64,000 bases of DNA from Aquatica leii (lineage: Eukaryota > Arthropoda > Insecta > Coleoptera > Lampyridae), in contig CM069434.1 of the NCBI GenBank assembly GCA_035610365.1, positions 100,242,806-100,306,805 on the forward strand. The letters run 5' to 3'. Positions 34,813-47,800 of this stretch are shown here, in pieces. The position numbers and the translations under genes are program-made. Each line of letters opens with the position of its first letter. Position 1 is the stretch's first letter. The notes beneath the pieces are model-generated. The model searched no databases. It worked only from the letters and a program-made list of their open reading frames with translations, and was not told where the DNA came from.

Positions 34813-37371
34813 CACAGCCCAACAAAACAAAATTTTTGTCTTGGTGCCGGAAAAGTAAGAACTGATTTTGAATATTTGTGATGTGCTGATTCCAAAAATA
34901 CCTGGCTTTTTTTCGTAGCAGCTCCAGTTTTTGAGATATGGGCTAATTGGTATTAGTTCTGATAAAACGCAAAAATATTGAAATAGTGATATCTTTAAAG
35001 GCCAAAAGTGAAATTTCCTACCTAAATAATTAAAATCTAATGAGCTAGTTTGAGTTACTTGGTATTATTCATTACTGTAAAACCCGACATTCCTATACCC
35101 TATCAAAAATTAATTAATTTGTCATATTACCTCGCAAATATCTCTGCTTTACGAGGTACAGTTTATATAAAGAAATTAGAATCTAATTAGCCAGTTTGAG
35201 TTATTTAGTATTTATTCATTTGTGTAAAACCCAACATTCTTATAATTACTTCTATCAAAACCTAATTAACACACAGTTATATTAACTCGTATCTTTGCTT
35301 TACGAAGTACATTTACCTATTTAGTTTACGTAGCTGAAGTTGTGGTATCATTTGGTGTTGTTCAGTGATAAAACATACATTTAATTAAAACCATAGCATT
35401 CAGAAGCAAACGTAGTTGTGTGAATCATCCAGACGTTTTTTGCTATGTATGTGGCGAGTACACTTTTAAAGAAAGTAGAAAGCTTATTTCTGATTGTGTG
35501 AGAAGAAGTTATCTGGCCTATTTTGGCGTTCACTTGGGTGACCAGGATAAATCTTGGGCTCCACATTTCGTATGTAAAACATGTGTTGAACATCTGCGTC
35601 AGTGGACAGTTGAAAAGAGAAAGTGTCTGAGGTTTGGAGTACCAATGGTTTGGAGAGAACCAAGAAACCATCACGATGACTGCTATTTTTGTCTCGTGAA
35701 TATCAAAGGAATCAATCGGAACAATAGACAGAAATCGCCATATCCTGATCTAGATTTAGCAAAGAGGCCTGTATTGCATAGTGAAAAAATACCCATTCCA
35801 TCATTCAGCAGTCTGCCTTTGCTCCCGGAAGATAATGCAGAACTACCCACGTTTGATGAAATTCAGTGTATGGAATCAAAAAACGACAGTGATTTTGAAG
35901 CAGATTTATCAAGTCCGCAACGTTTCAATCAACAAGAACTGAACGATCTCATTAGAGACCTGAATCTTTCAAAGGAATCTTCTGAATTACTTGCTTCCAG
36001 ATTAAATGAGAAGAATCTACTTCAGCCAGATACCAATATTACATTTTATCGTAAAAAAGATAAGGATCTGCTGCCCTTTTACTCTGAGGAAAATAACCTG
36101 GTATTCTGTAACGATATAAGAGGACTCTTACAAGAAATGGGTTTGTCGGAATACACACCAGACGAATGGTGCCTTTTTATAGACAGTTCCAGACGAAGTT
36201 TGAAATGTGTGTTTTTACACAATGGTAATAAATATGGCTCAATACCCATTGGTCATTCTACCAGCATGAAGGAGAAATACGAGGCAATATCACTAGTCCT
36301 GAAAAAAATTAAGTATGAAGAACATCAGTGGGTGATTTGTGTCGACCTAAAAATGGTGAACTTCCTCCTTGGACAGCAAAGTGGATATACAAAATATCCT
36401 TGTTTTTTATGTATTTGGGACAGCAGAGTTAAGGATCAGCACTGGGTTAACAGAAATTGGCCTTTAAGAAATGTTATGACTCAAGGAAAGCAAAATGTAA
36501 TCAACGAACCTTTGATTGCAAGAGACAAAATCATATTTCCACCCTTGCATATCAAGTTGGGGCTTATGAAGCAATGAAGGCTTTAAATCGCGATGGACTT
36601 TGTTTTGGCTACTTGATTCGTAAATTTCCTAGGATTAGCACGGAATAACTGAAAGCCGGAATATTCGATGGCCCACAGATAAGGCAGCTTATTAAAGATC
36701 CACAATTTACCGCATCAATGAATGAAATTGAATCTAACGCTTGGTGTTCATTTGTTCAAGTTGTACAAAATTTTCTGAGAAATTATAAGGCAAAAAATTA
36801 TAGAATTAGTGGAAAATATACTTTCAAACTTTAATAAACTTGACTGCAACATGAGCATAAAAGTTCACTACCTCTACAGCCACTTAGATCGGTTTCCAGA
36901 AAACCTAGGTGATTTGAGTGAAGAACAAGGGGAAAGATTCCATCAGGACATTAAAACTATGGAAGATCGATATCAAGGAAGATGGGGTACCCACATGATG
37001 GCCGGCTACTGCTGGCGCCTTCAGCGAGACTCTCCTAATAACTACCATGCTAGAAAGTCATATAAAAGAAAGTTTTTAAATGATATGTAAATATAATTTA
37101 TAAATTTATTTGTTTATTTTGTGAAATAAATACATTATTTTGGATTTTATGTGTTTTTTTACTAGCACTTGAAGCAGATAGTATTAGTAATAACGTAAAA
37201 AGTATAAAAGTTAAAGAACTAAACTATTTCTTTCTAAAAAAAAATCAAAATAGAATATCTCAAAAACTAGATCTGATAGACCAAATCTGAAGACAGTTTT
37301 GGATTCTGCACCCAAAACTTACTTAAAAACAGTTACAAAAACCCTGGCACCAAAATGTGTGTTGAGCTGTG
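34813..37371 (+). mobile_element. CMC-type (Chapaev/CACTA-like) DNA transposon with TSD TTA
   Basis: 2559 bp, ends CACAGCCCAACA / complement of CACAGCTCAACA, with TTGGTGCC at the inner edge of both inverted repeats. Flanked by TTA on both sides (34810-34812, 37372-37374). The empty-site sequence around the joined flanks (gttagaatgaTTAtattatgtattt) matches a paralogous stretch at 21753-21777, which supports the boundaries. CAC ends with a 3-bp duplication fit the CMC superfamily. Confidence 0.85.
35393..37090 (+). pseudogene. CMC-type DDE transposase, recently damaged
   Basis: A long open frame runs to 36577: CYVCGEYTF, FGVHLGDQDKSWAPHFVCKTC (treble-clef-like Cys pairs), VPMVWREPRNHHDDCYFC, ELNDLIRDLNLSKESSELL, EWCLFIDSSRRSLKCV (first Asp), ICVDLKMVNFLLGQQSGY (second Asp; the usual Gly before it is Val here), KYPCFLCIWDSR and FPPLHIKLGLMKQ. 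A small deletion near 36576 shifts frame; LNRDGLCFGYLIRKFP continues to a TAA near 36648. Another shift lies near 36797, and the last frame (36809-37090) carries SEEQGERFHQDIK (catalytic Glu). No ATG opens the frame; codons at 35393 (ATA) or 35420 (GTG) sit where a start is expected, so the start seems mutated. About 570 residues overall. Confidence 0.85.
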
Positions 37372-38437
37372 TTATATTATGTATTTAAGACTCAATGTAT
37401 TATAAAAAAAATAACATAAAAGTTATAATAAATAAAATCACAGTTTAATATTACTTTTTAGAATTACTTTAGAATGTCTTGAGCTGATGCAATTTTTAAA
37501 ATTGATAACATATGTTGATCGATTAATTTTGACTTTTCTGAATTTTTGTTATTTGTCATTAATGAAAATAGTTGCTTGCATAGATAATTGCTTTCGAACA
37601 TAGCCAGTACACGCGAAATTAACGATAACATTTTAGGAAACCGATCTACAGATAAATATGTATAAAATTATGTAACTCCAATTTCCATATATTTTTCCTT
37701 CAGCAAAGAATCACATTGGATATCAGTTAATTCTATTAATAAGTCTTCTTCAACAATTTCAATATCGATAGATAGAGGTGAAGTAAAAAAGCGAAATTGT
37801 GCTTCACACCTTTTAAAATCAGAACATCTTTATGACTCGAAAGGCATCGAGCTTCAATATAATATGGTAGATCGATGTATCCACATTCTATATCTTCCAA
37901 AAATAAAGCAAATTAACGATGATTAAGTTCACGTGCCCGAATATAATTTACAGTATTGGTGACTATTTCTAAAACATGTCCAATATTTAAAACTTTGGAG
38001 CACATTACTTGCTGGTAAATAATACAATGAAAATGTTTAAAATTATTATCTTGCTGTTTGCATGCCTCTTTTAATCTTACAACAACTCTTTTAGTAATAC
38101 CGGTCATGGTAGGTACCTCATCAGTTACAAGATAAACCAACTTTTCCAATGGTAACTTATACTTCCTCAAAACTTCCATGAAGCCATCAAAAAGATTAGC
38201 TACGGTAGTTGTATCATGCATAGGAATGACTACTAAAAGTTCTTCACTTACTTTTAAATTAACATCGCAGCCGCGAATAAAAACGGCCAGCTGAGAGATA
38301 TTTCGAACATTTTTTGTACTTTCATCAATTGCAACAGAGTAGGCTTGAAAGGTTGATATTATTAAGTTATGCTGATTTCTCAAACTTTCGGTTATTTTAT
38401 CAACTCTGTTCGCTACAGTATTTCCATCTAACCTTAC

Positions 38438-38818
38438 TGTAACGGCGTGTCTACTTCAACGGCGTGTAATAGTTAATTAGGTGCTGATCGAAAGAACCAC
38501 CTTTTCAAATAAAGCAAAATATAAAGCAACTTACGTGAAAGTTCTGCAGATCTTCCTTGGCTGGTCAGCCGAAGTTCGATGTTAGTTTCCTTTGGAGAAC
38601 AGTGTGGGAAAGGCTACAAGCAAGGTTTTCGCGGTATCGGTATTCAAACGCAACTGAACTCTATAAACGCCAAACAAACACTAACTATCTAAAGAATTCT
38701 CGTGATAAAACTAAGTTGTACGAACATTCCAGCCATCGAAAACAATGTTTTCCATAACGTAAAAAAACCATTATCCTAAACACTATAATAAAGAAAAAAC
38801 AAGGTCACACGTTTCACA
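38438..38818 (-). repeat. LTR of BEL/Pao element 1
   Basis: 381 bp with ends TGTAAC / TTCACA on the plus strand, directly downstream (in element sense) of the BEL/Pao polyprotein end. Outside it the sequence is hAT G2 coding DNA. The near-repeated cggcgtgt at 38443 and 38460 is inside the LTR. Confidence 0.6.
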
Positions 38819-40945
38819 CCGAGAGGTCCGTCCCGGTGACCTTCAAAAACAAACAAGATATGGACCAAGAAAATGTAGAATGTTAGGTAAATTGGACCTA
38901 AACAAAGGAAACGCTGGCTAAAAGAACTTAACTATCATAATATACCAATCTAAATGAAAATGACGAAAACACGATATAAAAAATTAAATTTAACCAATAA
39001 ACTAAAACAATAAATTAAAAAATATGTAATAAACTATGCCTTAGGTAAAGGGCAAAGTTTTACGATTGAACGTTAGAGGGTACCCGATAAAGTGCAAATT
39101 GTAATCACACGAGCAACACCGTTTGAACCGAGGTGACCCGGAATAACGCGAGCTAGATTTCACAAAATCGATTGTTTATTTTCATCTTTCACTAAAACTA
39201 GTGAATCTTTTCCAATGTTAGGAACCTTTTTATTTCATTTAGAACGCTGCTGAAGGATATGCAGATACTCTTTATGCCAACTCAACCAAAAATCGGAATG
39301 CATGCGTTGCAATAATTGCCAACGACTTACTCGATTTAGATTTATTTGTGACAGATCAGGTATGATGTTAGAAAACGTTTCCACAGTAAGAAAGTGACCT
39401 GGAGTCAAAGATTGAAGATCATTAGGATCCGAACTTAAAGGGCATAGCGGCCTGAAATTTAGTAATACCTCAATGTGAGTAAGCAAAGTATACAACTCTA
39501 TATAAGTCAAAATTTGACTACTAATAACTTCGTAGAGGTGAGTCTTAAAAGATTTCACTTCAGCTTCGGGGAGCGCATTAAAATGGGGTGCGGCAAAGAG
39601 ATTAAAATTCTATTTGATGGCAAGGTTAGCAGCAGTTTGACGAGCTAAATCTTGGAGAGGACGATTAGCCCTTACAAAATTACTTTCTTGATCATTGTAA
39701 ATAGTAAAGCAAGTTCCACGACGAGTGGTAAACCTGCGAAAAGCAGCCAAGAATGCTTCTGAAGAAAAATCCGATGCTAATTCCAAATGAATTGCTTTAG
39801 TAGCACAACACACAATAACACAAACGTAAGCTTTTATAGTTCTAACGCCTCTAGTTCTAGAAAAATTAATGGGAACAGGTTTGGCGTAATCCAAGTAAAC
39901 ATTTGAAAAGACTTTAATCTGTTTGATATTATGAGAAGGTAAGTTGGCCGTACGAGTTGTGAGTGATTTAGGATTTGCACGAAAACAACAAAGACATTTT
40001 GATATGCATTTACGTAAAGCTTTTCTTGGAGATAAAATCCAAAACTGTTGCAGCAAAAGATAATGTAATGTTTTGAAACCAGGATGCAAGTATTCGCTGT
40101 GTACTTGTTTGATGAAACACCTAATAAAAATATGATTATTTGAAAGCAGTTTTGAGAGTCTACGCCTTCCGCCCACTCTGATGAAATCTAGCTCGTCAAG
40201 AAAAAAACCAAGCTAGCTTAGGCAAAGAATTATTCGGTTTTAGAGTATCATATAAATTTCCAAACTATGAGTGTTGCACATATGTTCCAAAAACTAACAG
40301 TGCTGAATGTAGCTCTTCTGCGGTGATATAAGAGTTAAACGATTTTCCTTTTACGACAAAATGAAAAGCATAAACAAGAATCCGCTGAAGTTTTCTAAGT
40401 GACAAAAATTTGTTTATTAAAGTTAACAAAAGATGTGACTCTGTAAAAAGACTTGAGCATGTTTTGGTTTCTTCTAAAAAGGCTTGTGAGTGTGACCTTA
40501 AAGTAATAGACGGTTGAGTGGGCCATAAACTCTCTTCTTACAATAACCAATAGGGTTCTTTCAACCAAATGTTACAATTAATCAAATCAGATAGTAATAA
40601 AGCACGAGATGCGTGATCAGTGGGGTTATCCCTAGAAGGAACGTAACGCCATGATACTGGGGGAAGCAATTCTTAGATATACGAAGAACGGGCGGCAAAG
40701 GTTTTCCAACGATTTAGGTATGAAGAAAGCCAAGTTAAGACTATTTTGGAGTCTGTCCATGTATAAATATTTGCAAAATAAAATGCTTGGTTTTCTAAAA
40801 GTTTTTCGATGAGTTTGGAAAGCAACGCTCCACCATATAGCTCTAAACAAGGCTATGAAATGGTTTTTATAGGAGCAACTTTAGCTTTAGCAGAGATCAA
40901 AAATGTTTTTGTATGTTGGAAATTGTGAATAATGCGAACGTCGAA
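38819..40945 (-). pseudogene. BEL/Pao polyprotein remnant: RNase H, integrase, C-terminal domain
   Basis: Read right to left. From 40945: SAKAKVAPIKTIS and LELYGGALLSKLIEKLL, then YTWTDSKIVLTWLSSYLNRW (RNase H), VSWRYVPSRDNPTDHASR, then the integrase. An HHCC finger lies at 40176 on (QVHSEYLHPGFKTL...CISKCLCC). The core has VYLDYAKPVPI (first Asp region), TKAIHLELASDFSSEAFL and TIYNDQESNFV (second Asp region). After a shift, 39558-39235 has NFRPLCPLSSDPND, LTPGHFL and SRWQLLQRM, and the last block near 39200-39040 has VARVITICTLSG and VKLCPLP, the DUF5641-type end. Gag, protease and most of RT are missing; the 5' border at about 40945 meets an oppositely oriented gypsy element. Confidence 0.85.
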
Positions 40946-42184
40946 TTAAATTAAATTGATACGATGTCACTTTCGGTTACAGATCTAGCTAAAGCAACAA
41001 TAGAGGACGAGCAACTTAAAAAACTGTCAATTGCACTAAGAAGTGATGAGGACATCACGCATCACATCCGATTCGGGTTTACGCTACTGAATTTACTATT
41101 AATGCGTAGATTGCGGATAGTTACACCGAAAGTGCTAAGAAAAAAAATTCTAGATGATTTGCAGTCCACTCATTTCGGTACAACCGTTCCAAAGCTTTGG
41201 CTAGAAGTTTTTGCTAGTGGCCTGAAATTGACTTAGATATTGCGGAGTAACCTCCTAAAATTAATATGCTCATTGGTTACCACCATCCAAATCATTTGAA
41301 AGGGTTCACGTGGACTTTGCAAGCCCGTATTTGGGACATTATTTCATTTTTGTTATAGACGCATATTCAGATTGGCCTGAAGTGCATGTATTGAAACATA
41401 TCACCAAAATACCATAAAAATTTTTGCTACAGTTGGTTTGTCTACGTATTTAGTCTCAGACAATGGCACTCAATTCACAAGTCTAGAATTTGAAAGGTTT
41501 GTGGAAACAAACGGTATAAAACACAATTTTTCTGCTTCAGCGCATCCTAGGACAAATGGTTTAGCAGAACGTTTTATTCAAACTTTTAAATATAAATTAA
41601 AAACAATAAACACTACATCTGACAAACTAGAACACAACCTGTTATAAATTTTAGTTTATTATAGAATGACCCTAAACACAAATAGTGTCTCCTTCAGAGC
41701 TTATTTTTAAGTATTCCTTAAAAAATCGGTTTTAAAATATTTTATCGGTTACAACAAGAGGTAGTTCTAAGAAATTTGACTGATTGCACGAATTTAAAAA
41801 GGGAGATAGAGTCGCTATACGCAATTATACATCTGACGATAAATGGAAGTTCGGATCTGTCACGAAGAGGACCTACATTATGAGGTACAGTTGGATGACG
41901 GTAGATTTTGGCGTCGACATACCAATCAAACTGCAAAAATGGGCAGTTTAGATAAAGACCTAGACGGCACAGCAATTGACGTGCCTATTGAAAAATAATA
42001 ATGCATCGGAAAATGATAATAAACCGACAAACCTGGACATTTAAACGTTACCTTTATTGCACCTCGACCAAGCTCCTATAGTTTTATGTCGTAGTAGCTG
42101 AAAGGTAAAATCATCTAATAGATTAAATTTATGATTACCAATATTATGTTTCTAAAAAATTTTTTTTTTAGGAAGGGAGGATAT
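40946..42184 (+). pseudogene. Ty3/gypsy integrase remnant (gypsy 1)
   Basis: 40964-41236 holds the region before and within the integrase finger (IRFGFTLLNLLLMRRLRIV, KKILDDLQSTHFG). After several breaks, 41290-41400 encodes FERVHVDFASPYLGHYF (first catalytic Asp) and DAYSDWPEVHVLK. 41438-41647 carries LVSDNGTQFTSLEFERF (second Asp) and SAHPRTNGLAERFIQTFK (Glu). 41790-41990 encodes the C-terminal part (FKKGDRVAIRNYTSDDKW, YEVQLDDGRFWRR). Everything upstream of the integrase is absent. A purine tract (aggaagggagg, about 42170-42180) precedes the LTR start at 42185. Confidence 0.8.
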
Positions 42185-42450
42185 TGTTATATATCCCTAT
42201 GACTTTTAAGTTGAAAAATGTAATAAAAGTTAAGTTGGCATCAGAGTGTGTGTGTGAGAAGCATTTTTCCAGTTGTGATCTGTAAAAAGATGGACGTTGT
42301 AAAAGAATGGAATACACTTGTTTTTTGGCATTTTATTTGTGCAGCATAAATATTCCAGCTACGTAAAACGTAAGGCAGTGAATAATACGAAATAAAAACA
42401 TTTACACAATCTTTTAATAAAACTGTGAGGTTGTGATGCAGAAAAGCAGT
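42185..42450 (+). repeat. Start of a gypsy LTR, end not defined
   Basis: TGTTATATATCCCTATGAC begins directly after the purine tract of gypsy 1, so this is the 3' LTR start. An aataaa-type signal lies near 42417. No partner LTR is in the window, so I cannot fix its end. Confidence 0.5.
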
Positions 42451-44819
42451 TTCAAATTGATCGATTTGAAAATAAAGTGTGAAAAAATAACAAAAGAATT
42501 CAACTCGAGAACCTCGATCTCGACTGTAGAATCACCATCTTATCTCAATTTTTTTCATTTTATAAAACGAAACTTTTATGTGCGAATGATAACATGCTCA
42601 TCATAACTAAAGTACTCGTGTAATGCAAAGAAATATAATTTTAGGTTTCTTTCAATATTCTTAAATGTTAACAAATTAATTTTTATCTGATATGCTACAC
42701 GCTTCTTTAATAAAATATTTGTTTTACATTAATGAACACATTAAAAGAAAATTTTAAAAAAATATTTATTTAAGCTAAACAATGTCACTACTTGAAAATC
42801 AGCCAAAAATGTAATTAAATTTGAATAAAATGTAAGTATGTATTTAGTAATTTTATAATAATAAACCAAAATTTTTGTGAAAAAAAGTTTTAACTAAAAT
42901 AAAAGTATATTTCTAATTATTAAAAAAAAAAGTTTTTTCTGTGAAAAAAATATACACGTTTTTTTTGTATTTCACACTTGTAGCGCATATTTGGGGATTT
43001 TAACTGTTTTTTCGTAATAAACTGCTTAAGCTGTATTATCATAAGACTATGTTTTAAAAATTCAGATGTCTACCAAAAAATCTCATTAGATGATTTTATT
43101 TGATACATAATTAATTTTATGTCAAAAATGCACCCTATATAATAATTCTAGTAGAACCAATTTAAAATTAATTTTGTTTAATTTAAAATTTAAAAACGAA
43201 CAAGTTATTTTAGCAGATCTTCATTCAAAAACTACTTAACCGTAACATTAGAAACTATCAAACTAATGAAAAACGACACTGCACACAGTCAAATAGACAA
43301 TTTATTGACGAGCGGTATCGGATATGATTAAAACTATTAATCATATTATATGTAAATTTACAACTGTATACTGTTATACTAGTTAAAAAACTGAAACAAA
43401 AGAAAGCAAAGGAGGTTTATTTGACCATCAAAATTATGTAAGATCAATTTAATTAAAAATGACTAAAATTAAGGCCGTGAACTTTTTTCTTAATACTTGT
43501 AAATCTTTATAGCAACAAGGCGTTGAACGACTTAATTAAAAAAATAAAGTAACTTAATTACGCAAACATTTTGATTGTGCCAGTAATAAATACAAGGTGA
43601 AAATTACGAAATGAAACGCACGAAAAATTAATAGCATGTATATTGCGTTTTCAAATCGAAATACTGTTATTTAAAAAATTTGTATTTAAATATATAAGAA
43701 TTTTTTATTAAGCAGTCAAATAAATATAAATTAGACTAACATTTCATCTAAATTAAAAATGTGGATAATATTAGATTACGTTTTAAAAGTAATTCAAAAA
43801 ATGTCTAGCAAAACTTTGCCAAATTAAGAATGTCAAAGATTTGCTGTTATCTAAAATCTACATCAGAAAAATTCTGAACCGTTAGAATCTCTATTAGGTT
43901 AATATTACATGATTACAGTATGTCGTTACACTTGCAAGACACTTTTCACCTGATTCGATTTTAAAAAGAGCAATCTGATTTATAACTAATAATTTTATCT
44001 GTTGTAGATACCCGTCTATAAAGTTTCGAAAGGCTTTAATAATAAAAGATTTATGATTTACTATGTACTGAATGCGAGATATAAAGCAGCAGGTTGTTTC
44101 AATTCCATACCACAATATGAATCTGCAACTCCCACGCTTTCGAAATCGAAATATAACGTATACTAATAATAACATCTTAACTTGATATACTTATACAAAC
44201 ACAACCTATTTTATGTAAGTTGAAGATATCTAAGATGACCATGACTCAATTAAAAATACCGGATTCGACATGTTAATTGCTGTGCTAAAAATGTAAAATA
44301 TCACCCACGACTTTGAAAGTTCAACGTTGACCAATGTCCAAATCTAATAAACAGTTTATTATTATTTATTGTAAGATAACGGTGATGCAACAGAACTAGA
44401 GTCAATACTACTAAGTTTAAATTAATCGTTTAGTAATGAATAGCTAAATAGTTATTAAAATCACGTATTAAACAAACACAAAACAAAATTTCGACTTTTT
44501 TTAAGTACATAAAAACTGGTTGGTAAATTATATATTAGTAATTATTTTTTAAATAACATTCATACAACCTAGTTGTGCTTTAAGCTCTAGATTAAAGTCT
44601 TCATCAATTATTGTTATAAAGCTTATATAATAAACTGTAGTGTGTTCAAGTTGTGAAAAATAATAAAAATGAATTAAATCTTATATTTTAAACTCGAAAG
44701 CTTTAAAAAAATTCACAGATATCGCAAATCTTGCAACTATCGGAAGGTGTTGAAAACAAACACAATATTACATACGTAATATAATGAACAAGGTTTATTG
44801 CGATTTTCAAAAATAAGAA
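42451..44819. other. AT-rich spacer
   Basis: No motif, inverted ends or array recognised. A minus-strand frame at 43894-44175 has no known motif. Confidence 0.5.
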
Positions 44820-47800
44820 TGCTTACATTAATAATAAAAAGATTAAAAAACAGAAATTATAGGTGCATATTAAACGAGAATAGAGTCGTGTGATAATTAA
44901 ACATTTGTTTGTATTAAATATTTGTCCATGAAATGGCTGAGAATTGTTTCTCATAACCTCTTCATCGCTGGAATATGATGAATCAGCAACATCAATGACA
45001 TATGGAGAATTTTTTGTGATAACAAATGATGAGCGAGACCGCTTATTATCAAGAATTGTTCTGTGCTGATAAAACGTAGTTTCCAGTGACATATCTAAAG
45101 AGAAACCCAATCGCGTTATCTTAAATCTATGCACTTGAACAAACACCATAGCATGTAAATGGGCCGGCTTCATAATTAGCATTAAAAACTCTAAACGCTT
45201 TCGACTGCTGTTTCCCATTTATAGTTTTAGTAGTATGTAATAGTTTAGTGCGAATTGATTGCAAACTGGAGGGTATATCTTTTATAGAACATTTTTTTAG
45301 AGAAGCACGAAGTTGAGTATTTTGGGCTAATCTTTTTAAATCGTTAACAAAATGCTCAATGAACTGTCATAAATTCGCGGTTTTCTTTCACCAGTAGTCC
45401 ATTGTTGGCACCAACATTGAGACGCGATGTTTTGGTTGTAAAGCTTTAATGTCGTGAATTGCCGTACTTATTTATTTTCTCAAATCTAAGCTTTGTTTAG
45501 GCAGCAGGTATTAGGAAATATTTGGGTTGTGTTAGTAACGCTTAAGTTTTTTTTTCCAAGCGATGCACGGTAAGAAACACAACGTAAGCAACAAAATTGC
45601 AATACATCGAACTTTATTTGACACAATATATTTTCAAGGCAAAAAATCACCTTCACAAAGCTCAAATAGTCGTATTGCGCTCATAAGCATGTTATGGGAG
45701 ATAAGGTCGAACAAATCGAACCTCACGTCTAGTGACTGCCTTTTATTGCTGGTTTAGATACGGTCAAAAGCATTCGGATAAATCTAAAATTTTAAATGTT
45801 CTCTGGACACAATCAATTTTAAAGTCAAAGTGGAACTTTTAGAAATTTTGCCAGACTTTGATTGAATACGGTCGGATTAAATAAATAATTTATATCGCGT
45901 GATCCCTGGCAATTGTTTCACCACACTCTAATTAGTTGACAAGCGTTTAAAAAAACAAAATAATTACTGGAGTTTGCCAGAGTTTAATTGTAATGGTTCA
46001 CAATTCAACAGCTTCTAAGATTATGACACGATTCGAGCTACGTTGCCACATGCTTTCAGATGTAAAAGTTTCGAAGTGGAGATTTCACCTTGGGAAATGT
46101 GCATCCACAGTTTAAAAACTGTTTTTTTTTCAACGTGTTTGCGATTCCCTGTCATATATAAAGAAGACTTACAGCAGACTGGACTTGCAATAAAAACATT
46201 TCGCAACGTGAAATAATCGACATGCATTTTTATTACATTCTCTAGGTGTTCTTAGCGTGATCTTTCGGCGCAAAAAAAGTAAAACTAATCTTATAAGCGA
46301 CCCGTCAATTGCCAAAAACAAAGAAAAGAAAATATTGATTTTTCTCTCTCCGTTTACAACAAAAAAACAAACAAAAAACCTCGTTAAACGATAGAATTAA
46401 ATTTAAATAGTTATTCTCAATTTTCTCGCGTTAGACAGTATCTCAACTCATCGTATCTCTTGTACAATAATCAAATAAAAAACTTACAAACGCATATCCA
46501 AATAAATTTAACTAATGTCTGACCTTTTAAAAGAAAAACTCTCGTATGTAACTTTTTTCGTTTTTTCACCGCGTCAGGGTTTTTAAAACCTTCGTTTAAA
46601 ACTCTCCTCTTTCTTTGTACGCAATTTTGACTTCATATCCTAAAACGTTTTTTTCTGATTGGGTAAGTTCACGAACGCTCTTAGTACCATATCTGCCAAT
46701 TGGCTTTTCCTTCTTTTACTCAATCCGTTAAAAGCGGCATTGTGCCCCTTTCTACCCTTAAGAGCTTACTACGTTTTGTTATTGGGCGGCGCTGCATGCT
46801 ACAAATGGAATAAAAATTTACCGATGCCACTATTTTTTTCCTATTAAAACTAAACAAATGCGCTACTGATTATAAAAAAAGCATTAAAGAGGTGAACTTT
46901 ACTTTAACATAATTCTTTTCTCAAATCTTAACAGATTTATAACGCTAGTAATAGTAATATTTTTTACAATTGCCTGATACAATTTCAACATTCAAAATTT
47001 ACTCAAATTTTATTTTTCATACTTTCGTTCTATGCTGATAACTTTACAGTAAAATTGTTTATGACTCAAACTAGTAATTACTTATAGTTTTTATTAAATA
47101 ACTTTATAAATCAGATTTATTGAATTACTACTTTGTTTACGCATTTTAAAATTAGAACATAAATTACCGGTTTAGCCGAACATGTGTGTTTCGGTCTAGT
47201 TGATTTTGGTGACCACCGCGGTTTTTTTGTGGCTAAGGGTACCTTTGTCAGTGTGGTAATAACTGGAGTTGTTTTTCTTGTAAACCATCCTGCATCGAAA
47301 CCGCCACAATTTTTGTAATAAAATGATTTGCTTAATTTTCTTAAATTTATTCCGACAGCGGGAGAACAAATCAACGTACTAGAAAGACACCTGTGTTTAC
47401 TTCTGCTGCGTTTTATAGAGATTTTAAACTGTCGGACCGTCGCCCCCGGTGTTCACATGGATTGAACTATGTTTTCAGACAATCAGCCTGATGCTATATC
47501 ACTCTCCTTATGAATAGCGATGTCGTTATTTAGCCGAACCGTTATTTTTGTAAAATCGGTATGCTGTAAAGAAAACAAATTCCAAAGATTTAACCAAATT
47601 AATAATAATACATTACTAGGTAATTAAACAACTCTTACATTGGTACTAATGTATTAATGTTGATTAATCAATAATTTTAATCGTAACTCATTAGCAATGA
47701 CAATTCAACAGACTTGAGTAATTGAAGAAAACCAATGAGGATCAAATTAAAAACATATTTCGAATGGATCCACAATGCAAGAATTTTTATTTTATTCCTA

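Larger units (their letters stand above)
34707..38437 (-). mobile_element. hAT element G2 (GTF2IRD2-like), invaded by two other elements
   Basis: The left end CAGACATGTTAAACTCATATGATATTG (34707) matches the hAT MITE end at 50945. The transposase C-terminal half lies at 37470-38430 on the minus strand. NTVANRV and LRNQHNLIISTFQAYSVAIDESTK (catalytic Asp) lead into LEKLVYLVTDEVPTMTG and HCIIYQQVMCSKVL, and beyond 37910 a decayed C-terminus has LAMFESNYLCKQLFSLM. The CMC-type element (34813-37371) sits in its left part. A BEL/Pao LTR cuts it at 38437, so the 5' end and right terminus are missing here. It overlaps element G1 by about 20 residues, so it is a different copy. Confidence 0.75.

Noticed and set aside
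46659-47374. Small frames in both strands within repeat E1 copy 2
   Set aside because: They are not preserved in E1 copy 1 and show no known motif.
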